Source of the DNA: Lactobacillus sp. PV012
Lineage (GTDB): Bacteria; Bacillota; Bacilli; Lactobacillales; Lactobacillaceae
Direction of reading: 5' to 3'
DNA length: 64,000 nucleotides
NCBI RefSeq assembly: GCF_014522325.1
Contig: NZ_CP041983.1
Coordinates: 1-64,000, forward strand
Within the stretch, counting starts at the first letter, position 1; every line of letters starts with the position of its first letter. Of this stretch, positions 53,798-63,296 are shown in pieces. Under the pieces are notes generated by a model. The model was not told where the DNA came from, did no database searches, and saw only the letters and a program-made list of their open reading frames with translations. Both the position numbers and the translations under genes were made by a program.

Positions 53798-55705
53798 TTA
53801 TTTTTCCGCAGGTAATTTTGCAATTCTTCCTTGTTGAATATAAGCACTTAAAATTGCTAAATCCGCAGGGTTTACTCCCGAAATTCTTTCTGCTTGTGCC
53901 AAAGTTTCCGGACGAATTTTTTCAAATTTTTGACGTGCTTCAGTTGCTAAACTATCAATTGCAGAATAATCGATTCGATCAGGGATCTTCTTGGATTCTA
54001 AACGATGAAGGCGTTCTACTAACTTCTTTTCTTTCTTGATATAGCCTTCATACTTCAAGGCAATCTCAACTTGTTCTTTTACATAGCGATCATCAGCTAA
54101 AGGATGACCAACGATTTTTTCAATACCTTCAAAAGTAACTCTTGGACGCTTCAAGAAATCTGCCGCACTTACTCCATTATTTAATGGATCTTGATTGATA
54201 CTTGCTAAATATTCTTGCACCTCTGGTGTTGGGTGAATCATAACTTCTTGCATAGTTTTCATCGCTTGAGCAATTGCCTGCTTTTTATTAAGGAAATCTT
54301 GGTAACGTTCTTCATCAATTAAGCCTAATTCATGTCCCTTTTCAGTTAATCGCAAGTCTGCATTATCATGTCGAAGCAATAAGCGATACTCTGCACGACT
54401 AGTCAATAAACGATAAGGCTCATTGGTACCTTTTGTTACCAAGTCATCAATTAAAACTCCAATATAAGCCTCATCACGTTGCAAAGTGAAACCAGGTTTA
54501 CCTTCTGCATTTAAAGCTGCATTAATCCCAGCAATTAAGCCTTGTCCTGCTGCTTCTTCATAGCCAGATGTTCCATTCATTTGACCAGCAGTAAAAAGTC
54601 CTTTAATATTTTTCGTTTCAAGTGTGTGTTTTAATTGCCATGGTTCAATGACATCATATTCAATTGCATAACCTGGACGCATTAATTCAGCTTTTTCTAA
54701 TCCGACTACGGAATGCAACATCTTCAGTTGAACTTCCTCAGGCATTGAGGTAGAAAAGTCACCAACATAAACTTCCTTGGTATCACGACCTTCAGGCTCT
54801 AAGAAAATTTGATGACGATCTTTATCAGCAAAGCGAACAACCTTATCCTCAATTGAAGGACAATATCTTGGCCCTACACCCTTAATTACCCCCGAAAACA
54901 TTGGAGCACGATCAAGGTTTTGCCGAATGATATCATGGGTTCCTTCATTGGTGTAAGTCATATAACATGATAATTGCTCTTCAACTGGAATATAGTCTTC
55001 ATCTTTACTTGTATAAGAAAAATGACGTGGTTCCTCATCCCCTGGTTCTTCTTGAGTCCGAGAATAATCAATAGTATTACCATCTACTCGTGGAGGAGTA
55101 CCTGTTTTAAAGCGACGCATCTTAAAGCCAAGCTTCTCCAAATTTTCTGGTAATTTAATTGATGGAAGTGAATTATTTGGACCTGAGGAATACTTTAATT
55201 CCCCAATAATAATTTGTCCACGAGCCGCTGTTCCAGTAGTTAAAACTACACTTTTGGCATGGTAACGAGCTCCTGTATTAGTGATAATTCCTTTGCAGAC
55301 ACCATCTTCTACTACCAATTCATCAGCAACTCCTTGACGCAAAGTAACCAATGGATTGGTTTCCAATACATCTTTCATTGTTGCATGATATTGCCATTTA
55401 TCTGCTTGAGCGCGAAGAGCACGCACGGCAGGCCCTTTTCCAGTATTTAGCATTCTCATTTGGATATAAGTGGCATCAATGTTTTTACCCATTTGGCCAC
55501 CTAGAGCATCAATTTCACGAACAACAGTTCCTTTTGCTGGTCCTCCTACAGATGGATTACATGGCATAAAAGCGACCATATCTAAATTAATAGTTAAAAG
55601 TAAAGTTTTTTGACCCATATTTGCTGCGGCTAATGCTGCCTCACAACCAGCATGTCCTGCTCCAACAACTATTACATCAAATTCTTTTGAATCATATGTC
55701 TTCAT
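53798..55705 (-). CDS. mnmG: tRNA uridine-34 carboxymethylaminomethyl enzyme MnmG
   Basis: A 635-residue FAD enzyme forming, with MnmE, cmnm5U at the wobble base of certain tRNAs. [10 protein letters not shown] is the FAD fold; [10 protein letters not shown] and the C-terminal helical domain are typical. The start is the ATG at 55705 ([10 protein letters not shown]), after a weak GGTGA; a longer in-frame start at 55729 overlaps the mnmE end. Lies just after mnmE as in most Firmicutes. Confidence 0.96.
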   Translation of the reverse strand: MKTYDSKEFDVIVVGAGHAGCEAALAAANMGQKTLLLTINLDMVAFMPCNPSVGGPAKGTVVREIDALGGQMGKNIDATYIQMRMLNTGKGPAVRALRAQADKWQYHATMKDVLETNPLVTLRQGVADELVVEDGVCKGIITNTGARYHAKSVVLTTGTAARGQIIIGELKYSSGPNNSLPSIKLPENLEKLGFKMRRFKTGTPPRVDGNTIDYSRTQEEPGDEEPRHFSYTSKDEDYIPVEEQLSCYMTYTNEGTHDIIRQNLDRAPMFSGVIKGVGPRYCPSIEDKVVRFADKDRHQIFLEPEGRDTKEVYVGDFSTSMPEEVQLKMLHSVVGLEKAELMRPGYAIEYDVIEPWQLKHTLETKNIKGLFTAGQMNGTSGYEEAAGQGLIAGINAALNAEGKPGFTLQRDEAYIGVLIDDLVTKGTNEPYRLLTSRAEYRLLLRHDNADLRLTEKGHELGLIDEERYQDFLNKKQAIAQAMKTMQEVMIHPTPEVQEYLASINQDPLNNGVSAADFLKRPRVTFEGIEKIVGHPLADDRYVKEQVEIALKYEGYIKKEKKLVERLHRLESKKIPDRIDYSAIDSLATEARQKFEKIRPETLAQAERISGVNPADLAILSAYIQQGRIAKLPAEK

Positions 55706-55713
55706 TTTTTCAC

Positions 55714-57099
55714 CTATTTTCCTAAACAAAATTGACTAAATAATTCTGTAATCAGTTCATCAGGGGCACTTTCACCAGTAATTTCTCCCAAAGTATCCCA
55801 TGCGTCTTTTAAATCAATTTGTACTAAATCGAGTGGCATCGAACTATCCACACCTGTAATTACTTCTTGAAGAGACTGGCGTGCTTTTTGTAATAATCCG
55901 GCCTGGCGCTGATTAGTAACCATAACCTGATTGGCAGAATTTTCTAAACCACTAAAGAACATCTTTTCAATTTCAGTTGCTAAAGAATCTAAGTTATTTC
56001 TTTCTAAGATAGAGGTCATAATTACCGGTGAATCAGTAATCTTTTGTATCATTTCCCGGGTAATCTTACTTCCAAGATCACTTTTATTTAAAATGATAAT
56101 TCGCTTCTTAAACTTGGTAAAGTCAAGTAACTCTTTATCTTCATCTGAAAGTTCTCTACTTCCATCTAATAGCAATAAGACTAAATCTGCATCTTGAACA
56201 GCCTTTTTTGACCGTTCAACACCAATTTTCTCTACTTTATCTTCTGTCTCGTGAATTCCAGCAGTATCGATTAATTTTAAAGGAATATTTTTAATAGAAA
56301 CATATTCTTCCAAAGTATCACGGGTGGTCCCGGCAATATCAGTGACAATTGCTTTTTCATCTTGTGTTAAGTAGTTTAACAGAGAAGATTTTCCAACATT
56401 TGGACGGCCAACAATCGCTGTCGCTAAACCATTGCGCATAATTTTTCCTTCTTGCGCCGTAAGTAAAAGCTTTTCGATTTTCTTTGAGACCTGCTGGGTC
56501 ACTTCTTTCATTTGCTTGCCTGTCATATCATCCATATCGTATTCTGGATAGTCAATATTTACTTCTTCTTGCGCCATTGTATCAAGTAAATTTTGACGTA
56601 GTTCTCTAATTTGGCCTAATAAACCACCTTTTAATTGATTCATGGCTATTTCCCGGGATTTATCAGTTTTAGCGCGAATAATATCCATCACAGACTCAGC
56701 CTGGGTTAGGTCAATTCGCCCATTCATAAAAGCACGCTTTGTATACTCTCCTGGATCTGCCATTCGAGCTCCATTAGCTAAAAGGAGTTGTAAAATTTCA
56801 TTGGTAACGACCATTCCACCATGACAATTAATTTCTACAACATCTTCACGTGTAAAGGTCTTTGGACCTTTCATTACGCTCACCATTGCTTCATCTACTA
56901 CTTTTTTTGTTTCTGGATCAATGATATGACCATAATGAATGGTATGCGTTGCAACTTGCTCTAAATCTTTACCTTTAAATACCTTATTTGCAATTTCAAT
57001 TGCATCTTCTCCTGATAATCTAACAATCGAAATACCTCCTTCACCAATAGGTGTAGAGATAGCAGCGATTGTATCAAATTGAGTTAAAACTTGTGCCAT
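55714..57099 (-). CDS. mnmE: tRNA modification GTPase MnmE
   Basis: A 461-residue three-domain protein: N-terminal folate-binding domain, helical domain, and an inserted G domain ([25 protein letters not shown]). It ends in FCLGK, the conserved CxGK. It partners MnmG, whose gene follows 8 bases later. The start is the ATG after GAGG at 57099. Confidence 0.96.
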   Translation of the reverse strand: MAQVLTQFDTIAAISTPIGEGGISIVRLSGEDAIEIANKVFKGKDLEQVATHTIHYGHIIDPETKKVVDEAMVSVMKGPKTFTREDVVEINCHGGMVVTNEILQLLLANGARMADPGEYTKRAFMNGRIDLTQAESVMDIIRAKTDKSREIAMNQLKGGLLGQIRELRQNLLDTMAQEEVNIDYPEYDMDDMTGKQMKEVTQQVSKKIEKLLLTAQEGKIMRNGLATAIVGRPNVGKSSLLNYLTQDEKAIVTDIAGTTRDTLEEYVSIKNIPLKLIDTAGIHETEDKVEKIGVERSKKAVQDADLVLLLLDGSRELSDEDKELLDFTKFKKRIIILNKSDLGSKITREMIQKITDSPVIMTSILERNNLDSLATEIEKMFFSGLENSANQVMVTNQRQAGLLQKARQSLQEVITGVDSSMPLDLVQIDLKDAWDTLGEITGESAPDELITELFSQFCLGK

Positions 57100-57125
57100 T
57101 TTTACCTCTTCTATAAAAATTAAAT

Positions 57126-57180
57126 AAAAAAAGCGCCACTCCACCCTTGTTCATAACAAATAAGGTGGATAAAGCACTTT
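57126..57180 (-). terminator. Terminator after yidC
   Basis: A long interrupted stem (AAAGTGC...TCCACC with complements) followed by seven T on the minus strand separates rpmH-rnpA-yidC from mnmE-mnmG. Confidence 0.8.
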
Positions 57181-57204
57181 GACTACTTTATCTTTACCAG
57201 ATAA

Positions 57205-58080
57205 TTATTTACTTTTTTTTCGACCTAATCGCTTATAGGTTCTTCGCAATCGTCGTTGACGTTCTTTCTCAGCTTCTTGTTTTTCTTGTTGCTCTTTTCG
57301 ATACTTAAACGGATTTTGCAAGAAGAAAGTTTGACCTACTTGGAATAAGTTAGAAACTACCCAATACAGAGAAATAGCAGATTGAAGTCCCATTGCTGTA
57401 ATCCCAATAAAAATTGGCATAATATATGTCATTGATTTTGTCATTCCATTTTGAGATGACTTTGGTTGAGATAGCTGACTTATATATGAAGATAAGAAGG
57501 TAAACAAAGCAGCTAACAATGGCATGATAAAGTAAGGATCAGGACGACCTAAGTCCATCCATAAAAAGCGACCATTTTGCAGCTGTGGAGTTCGAGAAAT
57601 TGCTTGATAAAGAGCCCACATAACTGGTAATTGGATCAAAAGTGGTAAACACCCAATATATGGGTTTACCCCTGCCTCTTTGTAAAGCTTACTTGTCTCT
57701 TCTTGTAATTTTTGTCGACTTTCAACATCTTTGCCAGAATACTTTTTACGTAAAGCATCCATTTGTGGTTGCAACTGTTGTTGCTTACCCATGCTCTTAA
57801 TTTGAAAAGCATTTAGTGGTAATAAAACGATTCGTACAATAACTGTAAAGATGATAATAGCCCATCCATAAGAATTATGTACTAAACTTGCAATCCACAA
57901 AATAAACTCAGAGACATAATACAAAACATAGCGGTCCCACCAGCCTCCACTATTATGAGAAATAGCATGAGCTTGTGAATTTGGACTAACTCCACAACCT
58001 GTAAGTGTTAGAGTTAATGCAACGAGACCTAATCCTAATATTAATCTCTTTACCTTTTTATTTGTTAAAAAGTCTTTCAC
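57205..58080 (-). CDS. yidC: YidC/OxaA membrane protein insertase
   Basis: A 291-residue insertase that places membrane proteins into the lipid bilayer with or without SecYEG. Lipoprotein signal with LTGC (Cys29), five predicted membrane segments, a conserved Arg in the groove (FTVIVRIVL) and a Lys/Arg-rich tail for ribosome contact. GTG start, 2 bases past the rnpA stop. The usual khpB (jag) gene does not follow. Confidence 0.95.
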   Translation of the reverse strand: MKDFLTNKKVKRLILGLGLVALTLTLTGCGVSPNSQAHAISHNSGGWWDRYVLYYVSEFILWIASLVHNSYGWAIIIFTVIVRIVLLPLNAFQIKSMGKQQQLQPQMDALRKKYSGKDVESRQKLQEETSKLYKEAGVNPYIGCLPLLIQLPVMWALYQAISRTPQLQNGRFLWMDLGRPDPYFIMPLLAALFTFLSSYISQLSQPKSSQNGMTKSMTYIMPIFIGITAMGLQSAISLYWVVSNLFQVGQTFFLQNPFKYRKEQQEKQEAEKERQRRLRRTYKRLGRKKSK

Positions 58081-58082
58081 CT

Positions 58083-58451
58083 TTAATTTTCCTCTGCTTC
58101 CGTCTTTCTGGTAGGTATCACATGTGCCAAGCTCAGCGCATGGATAAGATTTTTCCGTGTTTGAACCATATTAAAATTACGCGCATATGGCCTTGCAATA
58201 ACTAAAAAATCTAAATCAGGGCTTACTTCGGCCTTTAACTCTGTCAAGGTAGCTCGAATATATCTTTTTAATCGATTTCGTGCAACAGCAGTATGCCCCA
58301 CTTTTTTCCCCACAGAAATACCAACACGAAAGTGTTTTTGATCTTCTCTGGGTAACCAGTAAATTACAAAAGCTCGATTGGCCTTAGATTGCCCTTGTTT
58401 GAAAACTCTTTGAAAATCTTTTTCAGTTTTTACACGATAGGATTTTCTCAA
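58083..58451 (-). CDS. rnpA: Ribonuclease P protein component
   Basis: A 122-residue basic protein that assists the RNase P RNA in tRNA 5' maturation. The family motif is [20 protein letters not shown]. The start is TTG at 58451, with AGGATGA 6 bases before it. A weak start fits the need for less RnpA than L34. Confidence 0.95.
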   Translation of the reverse strand: MRKSYRVKTEKDFQRVFKQGQSKANRAFVIYWLPREDQKHFRVGISVGKKVGHTAVARNRLKRYIRATLTELKAEVSPDLDFLVIARPYARNFNMVQTRKNLIHALSLAHVIPTRKTEAEEN

Positions 58452-58479
58452 TTTGACTCATCCTAACTTAGATTAAAAA

Positions 58480-58500
58480 ATCCACTGGGGCTCAGTGGAT
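58480..58500 (-). terminator. Attenuator hairpin between rpmH and rnpA
   Basis: ATCCACTG pairs with CAGTGGAT around a 5-base loop and is followed by six T on the minus strand, overlapping the rpmH stop. Partial termination here would lower rnpA expression. Confidence 0.65.
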
Positions 58501-58640
58501 TAAGCAGATAAGACTTTTCTACCCTTTTTACGACGTCTTGCTAAAACTTTACGGCCGTTTGAAGTAGCCATACGCTTCATAAAACCGTGAACACGTGAAC
58601 GGTGACGTTTCTTAGGTTGATAGGTTCTCTTTGTGGTCAT
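58500..58640 (-). CDS. rpmH: Ribosomal protein L34
   Basis: A 46-residue, very basic protein beginning [15 protein letters not shown] with the conserved HGFMKRM and [14 protein letters not shown]. It is the universal marker of the dnaA-side origin in Firmicutes. GGAGG lies 8 bases before the ATG. Confidence 0.98.
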   Translation of the reverse strand: MTTKRTYQPKKRHRSRVHGFMKRMATSNGRKVLARRRKKGRKVLSA

Positions 58641-58771
58641 ATAGATTGCACCTCCATTTTTAATGCCTTCATGCACAATATTCTAAGTTAGAATACCATA
58701 TTTATTACTAAAAACCAAGGCTTTCTCATAAAAAAAACCATTATTCTTTCTACACTTTTTAATGATAAACT

Positions 58772-59062
58772 TGTGTATAAGTTGTGCATAAGTCGTTTCT
58801 ATAATTATTAAATTTACCTTTTCCACAATCTTTTCCACAATCTTTTCCACAATTAACAGGGTGTTATTAACTTTTTCCACACCCTGTGTAAAAGTGGCAT
58901 TTAATTAATAAGATTATTGATATTAAAGCAATTATTATACACAGTACGCCTGTTGATAAGTTGCTTTTTATTTTTTAAAACTTTCTATTTTGTGGATAAT
59001 TAAAAAAATATATTAACAAGCTGTTAATTTGTGGAAACTAGTTTTCAACAGGCTGTGGAAAA
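58772..59062. other. oriC: oriC, left part: DnaA-box cluster upstream of dnaA
   Basis: The rpmH-dnaA gap holds many DnaA boxes. Perfect TTATNCACA sites, either strand: 58772, 58783, 58935 and 58991. One-mismatch sites include 58819, 58831, 58843 (12-bp spacing), 58873, 58885, 58951, 59042 and 59054. This is the incC-like half of a bipartite origin and probably also controls dnaA. Confidence 0.85.
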
Positions 59063-59119
59063 CCAGCCTTTTTAATGCTAAAATTGTTATGACTTATTTT
59101 CTTTTTGGAGGAATTATAC

Positions 59120-60484
59120 GTGGACTTAGAAAAATTTTGGCGTTTCTTCATCGAAGAGATGAAAAAAACTTATAATGAAGTCACCTATAATGCCTGGTTT
59201 AAAAATACGAAGCCTATTTCATTTGATCCTGAAACAAATGATATCGTTATCGGTGTAGAGTCATCCGTTTCAAAAGGATACTGGGAAAATAATCTAGGAT
59301 CAGAATTAATTCAAGCAGCCTATGCTTATGCCAATATTGAACTTGTACCCCACTTTCAGGTCGTACAAGAACATTCTGAATTTGCTCCTCTTTCTTCCCA
59401 AAATCATCTACGCGAAAAACGTCCCCGTAGACGTCCAAATCCTTTTATGGACGGACTACCTTTAAACAATAAATATACTTTTGACACTTTTGTTCAAGGA
59501 GAGGGGAATAAGCTAGCAGCCGGTGCAGCTTTAGCTGCAGCTGATAATCCAGGGAGTTTCTATAACCCTTTATTTATTTTTGGGGGTGTAGGATTAGGTA
59601 AGACCCATTTGATGCAAGCTATTGGACACCATATGCTTGCCCGAAATCCTGACGCAAAGGTTCTCTACATTCAAAGTGAAACTTTTGTAAATGACTTTGT
59701 TAATTCGTTAAAAAATCAGACTCAAGCTGCTTTTAGAGAAAAGTATCGAACTTGCGATCTACTTTTAGTAGACGATGTCCAATTTTTTGCAAATAAAGAA
59801 GGGATTCAAGATGAATTTTTCCACACCTTTGAAACCCTTTATAATAATCAAAAGCAAATTGTAATGACAAGCGATCGGTTGCCTAATGAAATACCTGCAC
59901 TTTCAGAACGTCTCTTGTCGAGATTTGCTTGGGGATTACAGGTTGAAATTACTCGACCAGATCTTGAAACACGAATTGCAATTTTACGAAAAAAAGCTGA
60001 AGCCGACGGCTTACTAATAGATGATCGCACTTTAAATTATATTGCGTCACATGTTAATACAAATATTCGTGAATTGGAGGGAGCGCTAGTAAAGGTACAA
60101 GCCCATGCAACTATTGAAAAAGCCGATATTAATATTCAATTAGCCCATGAAGCATTGGACGACCTAAAATTAAATCAACATCGAAGTGGACTGCAAATCT
60201 CTAAAATTCAAGAAGTGGTTGCCAATTATTTTCAACTTTCAACTGATGACCTTAAAGGTAAAAAACGAGTAAAATATATTGTGGTACCACGTCAAATTGC
60301 GATGTATCTTGCAAGAGAACTGACTGAAATCAGTCTACCGAAAATTGGAAGAGAATTTGGTGGAAAAGATCACACCACAGTTATGCATGCTTACGATAAA
60401 ATTGAGCAAGGAATTCGATCTAATAATGAGCTTAAAAAGCAAGTCTCTGATCTCAAAACTATGCTGGAACACGCAAATCCTTAA
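59120..60484 (+). CDS. dnaA: Replication initiator DnaA
   Basis: A 454-residue initiator. Domain I (about 1-80) binds helicase partners; domain III has Walker A GGVGLGKTHL and Walker B LLVDDVQF; domain IV ends with FGGKDHTTVMHAYDKI, the DnaA-box reader. The start is GTG at 59120, 8 bases after GGAGG; the five preceding in-frame codons cover that site. Confidence 0.98.
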   Translation: MDLEKFWRFFIEEMKKTYNEVTYNAWFKNTKPISFDPETNDIVIGVESSVSKGYWENNLGSELIQAAYAYANIELVPHFQVVQEHSEFAPLSSQNHLREKRPRRRPNPFMDGLPLNNKYTFDTFVQGEGNKLAAGAALAAADNPGSFYNPLFIFGGVGLGKTHLMQAIGHHMLARNPDAKVLYIQSETFVNDFVNSLKNQTQAAFREKYRTCDLLLVDDVQFFANKEGIQDEFFHTFETLYNNQKQIVMTSDRLPNEIPALSERLLSRFAWGLQVEITRPDLETRIAILRKKAEADGLLIDDRTLNYIASHVNTNIRELEGALVKVQAHATIEKADINIQLAHEALDDLKLNQHRSGLQISKIQEVVANYFQLSTDDLKGKKRVKYIVVPRQIAMYLARELTEISLPKIGREFGGKDHTTVMHAYDKIEQGIRSNNELKKQVSDLKTMLEHANP

Positions 60485-60499
60485 TTTTTATCCTCAAAG

Positions 60500-60625
60500 T
60501 TATCCACAACTTTTCCACAGGATATCCACAGACAATTTAGCTTAATACCAGCACATAGACCTACTTTTCCACAGAATCCACAAGACCTACTACTACTAAG
60601 TAATATATAATATAAATATATAAAA
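60500..60625. other. oriC: oriC, right part: DnaA boxes, DnaA-trios and unwinding region
   Basis: Between dnaA and dnaN lie TTATCCACA (60500), TTTTCCACA (60511), ATATCCACA (60522), TTTTCCACA (60565) and GAATCCACA (60574). Next come four CTA triplets (60587-60598), which are TAG on the other strand and match DnaA-trios, then a run of A/T (60601-60625) suited to be the unwinding element. This is the order box, trio, DUE known from B. subtilis. Confidence 0.8.
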
Positions 60626-60649
60626 GATTTTCTCATCTAGGAGGACACA

Positions 60650-61780
60650 ATGAAATTTACTATCAATCGAAATATGTTTTTAGAAAACTTAAATAATGCT
60701 ATGCGAGCAATTTCTTCACGTACACCTCTTCCAATCTTAAATGGTATTAAATTAAATTTAACTTCCGAAGGCTTGGTATTAACTGGTAGCGATACTAACG
60801 TATCAATTGAAATTACAATTCCAGCTAATGAAGATTTGCAAATTGATACAGTTGGAGCAATTATTCTACCCGCACGTTTCTTTAGCGAAATTGTTAAAAA
60901 GTTACCTGGGAAAGAATTTACTCTTGAAGTTCAAGATGGGTTACAAACTAAAATCACATCTGAAAACACTGAATTTGTTATTAACGGTTTAGATGCAAGT
61001 GCTTATCCTACACTTCCAGAAATTCCTGAGGATAATTCGTTTGAAATCTCTGGCAAGCTTTTGCGTAATGTAATTAATGAAACTGTGTTTGCAGTTGCTT
61101 CGCAAGAAAACCGTCCAACCTTAAATGGAGTTAACTTTACTTTTAAAGATAACAAGATTAAAGCCGTGGCAACTGATAGCCACCGTCTTTCTCAGCGTGA
61201 AGTTGCTCTTAAAGATGATTCACAAGTAGATGCAACCCTTTTAATTCCTGGAACAAGTTTAGTAGAACTAGCTAGAATTATTGGGGAAAATAATCCACAA
61301 GTTCAAGTAACACCTGGGGATAACCAAGTACTTTTCACCGTGGGTAACCTTTCTTTTTACACTCGTTTACTTGAAGGTTCATATCCTGATACTGATCGTT
61401 TAATACCTACTAACTCTACAACTAGTGTGGAGTTCGATCTCTCAGAGTTAGCTAAGTCATTAGAACGTGCTAGTTTACTTACTCATGAAAGTCGCAACAA
61501 TGTGGTTAAAATGTCACTTGATGTGGATAACCAAAGTGTAAAACTTCAAGGTGATTCACCAGAAATTGGTAATGTTGAAGAAGAGTTATCATTTAAGAAT
61601 TTACAAGGTGATAACTTAGAAATTTCATTTAATCCTGATTATTTGCGTGATGCACTGCGCGCTTCTATTACTGAGGGTGTAGTAATGAACTTTACTCAAC
61701 CATTGCGTCCATTTACTATTATCCCTGACAAGGAAGAAGTAAGTTTTGTTCAATTAATTACACCGGTAAGAACATATTAA
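60650..61780 (+). CDS. dnaN: DNA polymerase III beta sliding clamp
   Basis: A 376-residue ring subunit with three similar domains that tethers the replicase. Conserved ends FTINRNMF and the C-terminal LITPVRTY are typical. AGGAGG lies 7 bases before the ATG. It follows the right half of oriC. Confidence 0.98.
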   Translation: MKFTINRNMFLENLNNAMRAISSRTPLPILNGIKLNLTSEGLVLTGSDTNVSIEITIPANEDLQIDTVGAIILPARFFSEIVKKLPGKEFTLEVQDGLQTKITSENTEFVINGLDASAYPTLPEIPEDNSFEISGKLLRNVINETVFAVASQENRPTLNGVNFTFKDNKIKAVATDSHRLSQREVALKDDSQVDATLLIPGTSLVELARIIGENNPQVQVTPGDNQVLFTVGNLSFYTRLLEGSYPDTDRLIPTNSTTSVEFDLSELAKSLERASLLTHESRNNVVKMSLDVDNQSVKLQGDSPEIGNVEEELSFKNLQGDNLEISFNPDYLRDALRASITEGVVMNFTQPLRPFTIIPDKEEVSFVQLITPVRTY

Positions 61781-61795
61781 ATTCCAATCTTCATA

Positions 61796-61827
61796 AAAAG
61801 CCTTATTTTGAGTTATAAGGCTTTTTT
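61796..61827 (+). terminator. dnaN terminator
   Basis: AAAAGCCTTAT and complement with an 8-base loop, then six T. Confidence 0.8.
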
Positions 61828-61884
61828 ATGTTTTTAGTATAAGGATATTAGGAAGAGGTAAAGCATGCTTAAAACAGGCTAAAA

Positions 61885-61913
61885 TTGTGTTTTCTCTCAA
61901 AAAAAGTTATACT
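61885..61913 (+). promoter_or_regulatory. yaaA-recF-gyrB promoter
   Basis: TTGTGT and TATACT are 17 bases apart. Initiation near 61920 leaves about 20 bases of leader. Confidence 0.5.
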
Positions 61914-61940
61914 TATAGAGTATAATAGAGGTAAAATGGG

Positions 61941-62162
61941 GTGATGATTATCAAGAATTTTAGTGTAAAAGGTGAATATATTACTTTGGCGCAATTTTTA
62001 AAAGAAGAAAGTATCATTTCTTCTGGGGGACAGGCCAAATGGTACTTAAAAGATAATCCCGTCAAGTTGAATGATAAGTTAGAAGATCGGCGAGGAAAAA
62101 AGTTATACCCTGGTGATCGTCTAGTTGTGGAAAACCAAACATATAATTTTATTGCAGGCTAG
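61941..62162 (+). CDS. yaaA: S4-domain protein YaaA
   Basis: A 73-residue S4-like RNA-binding protein (ITLAQFLKEE, SSGGQAKWYL, GKKLYPGDRL) always found between dnaN and recF in Firmicutes. Role uncertain, probably linked to ribosome or replication control. The start is GTG 61941 (or the next codon, ATG). It ends 3 bases before recF. Confidence 0.93.
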   Translation: MMIIKNFSVKGEYITLAQFLKEESIISSGGQAKWYLKDNPVKLNDKLEDRRGKKLYPGDRLVVENQTYNFIAG

Positions 62163-62165
62163 AAG

Positions 62166-63296
62166 ATGTACCTAGAAAATTTAGCACTGAAGAATTTTCG
62201 TAATTTTTCCCAGGAAATTGTTTCATTTAGCCCTGATGTGAACATTTTTTTAGGAGCAAATGCGCAAGGCAAAACTAACTTGCTAGAAGCAATTTATTTT
62301 TTGGGACTAACTCGGTCTCATCGCACAAGTAACGACAAGGAATTAATTAAATTTGATGAAAAATTTGCAGTACTAAATGGGAATCTCAGAAAAAATTCTG
62401 GCCAAATTTTGACAAATTTACGGCTTAATCTTTCCTCAAAAGGTAAGACAGCATTTATTAATCGCCTTGAACAAAAGAAGCTTTCGCGATATGTGGGAGA
62501 AATGAATGCAATTTTATTTTCTCCGGAAGACCTATCATTGGTAAAGGGCGGACCAGGGTTAAGACGCAAATTTATGGACTTAGAATTTAGTCAGATTAAT
62601 CGCGAATACTTGTATTTTTCAACTCAGTATCAAAAAGTATTACATCAAAAAAATAATTACTTAAAACAGCTAGCTCTTGGGAAAACTAAAGATAAGGTTT
62701 TCCTCAATGTTTTATCAGAGCAATTAGCAACTATTGCCGGGGAAATAATTTGGCGCAGAATAAATTATTTGAAAAGGTTAAACAGTTATGCACAGGTTGC
62801 TCATCAGGCAATTAGTAATGCACAAGAAAAGCTAGAAATTGTCTATCAGCCATCAATTAATGAAATTTTAGATGATGATTCTGTGGAAAACATTGTGGAT
62901 AAAGTAAAGGCTCAGTTTAAAAAGCTTGAACAAAGTGAACTAAAATCAGGTTTAACTCAAGTTGGTCCCCATCGTGATGATATTTATTTTTTGATAAATG
63001 GTAAAAATGCCCGTGAGTATGGGTCACAAGGGCAGCAAAGAACAGTTGCCTTAAGTTTAAAGTTGGCAGAAATCCAATTTATTTATGAACTAACAGGAGA
63101 ATATCCAATTTTATTATTAGATGATGTAATGAGTGAGTTAGATCATACAAGGCAAAGTAAATTATTAAATTATATTCATGGTAAAACCCAAACTTTTATT
63201 ACCACAACGGATTTAGAAGGTATTTCCTGGGAAAAGATAAAACAACCTCGAATTTTTAAACTTAACTCTGGAAAAATTAGTAAAGAGGAGAATTAA
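62166..63296 (+). CDS. recF: DNA repair protein RecF
   Basis: A 376-residue SMC-like ATPase that loads RecA at gaps. Walker A GANAQGKT (residues 30-37), signature GSQGQQRT and Walker [13 protein letters not shown]. It abuts yaaA and ends directly at the gyrB start (TAA ATG), so the three are one transcript. Confidence 0.96.
   Translation: MYLENLALKNFRNFSQEIVSFSPDVNIFLGANAQGKTNLLEAIYFLGLTRSHRTSNDKELIKFDEKFAVLNGNLRKNSGQILTNLRLNLSSKGKTAFINRLEQKKLSRYVGEMNAILFSPEDLSLVKGGPGLRRKFMDLEFSQINREYLYFSTQYQKVLHQKNNYLKQLALGKTKDKVFLNVLSEQLATIAGEIIWRRINYLKRLNSYAQVAHQAISNAQEKLEIVYQPSINEILDDDSVENIVDKVKAQFKKLEQSELKSGLTQVGPHRDDIYFLINGKNAREYGSQGQQRTVALSLKLAEIQFIYELTGEYPILLLDDVMSELDHTRQSKLLNYIHGKTQTFITTTDLEGISWEKIKQPRIFKLNSGKISKEEN

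Noticed and set aside
56821..56850. CACGTG sequence in mnmE as a parS site
   Set aside because: Only about 10 of 16 positions match the ParB consensus.
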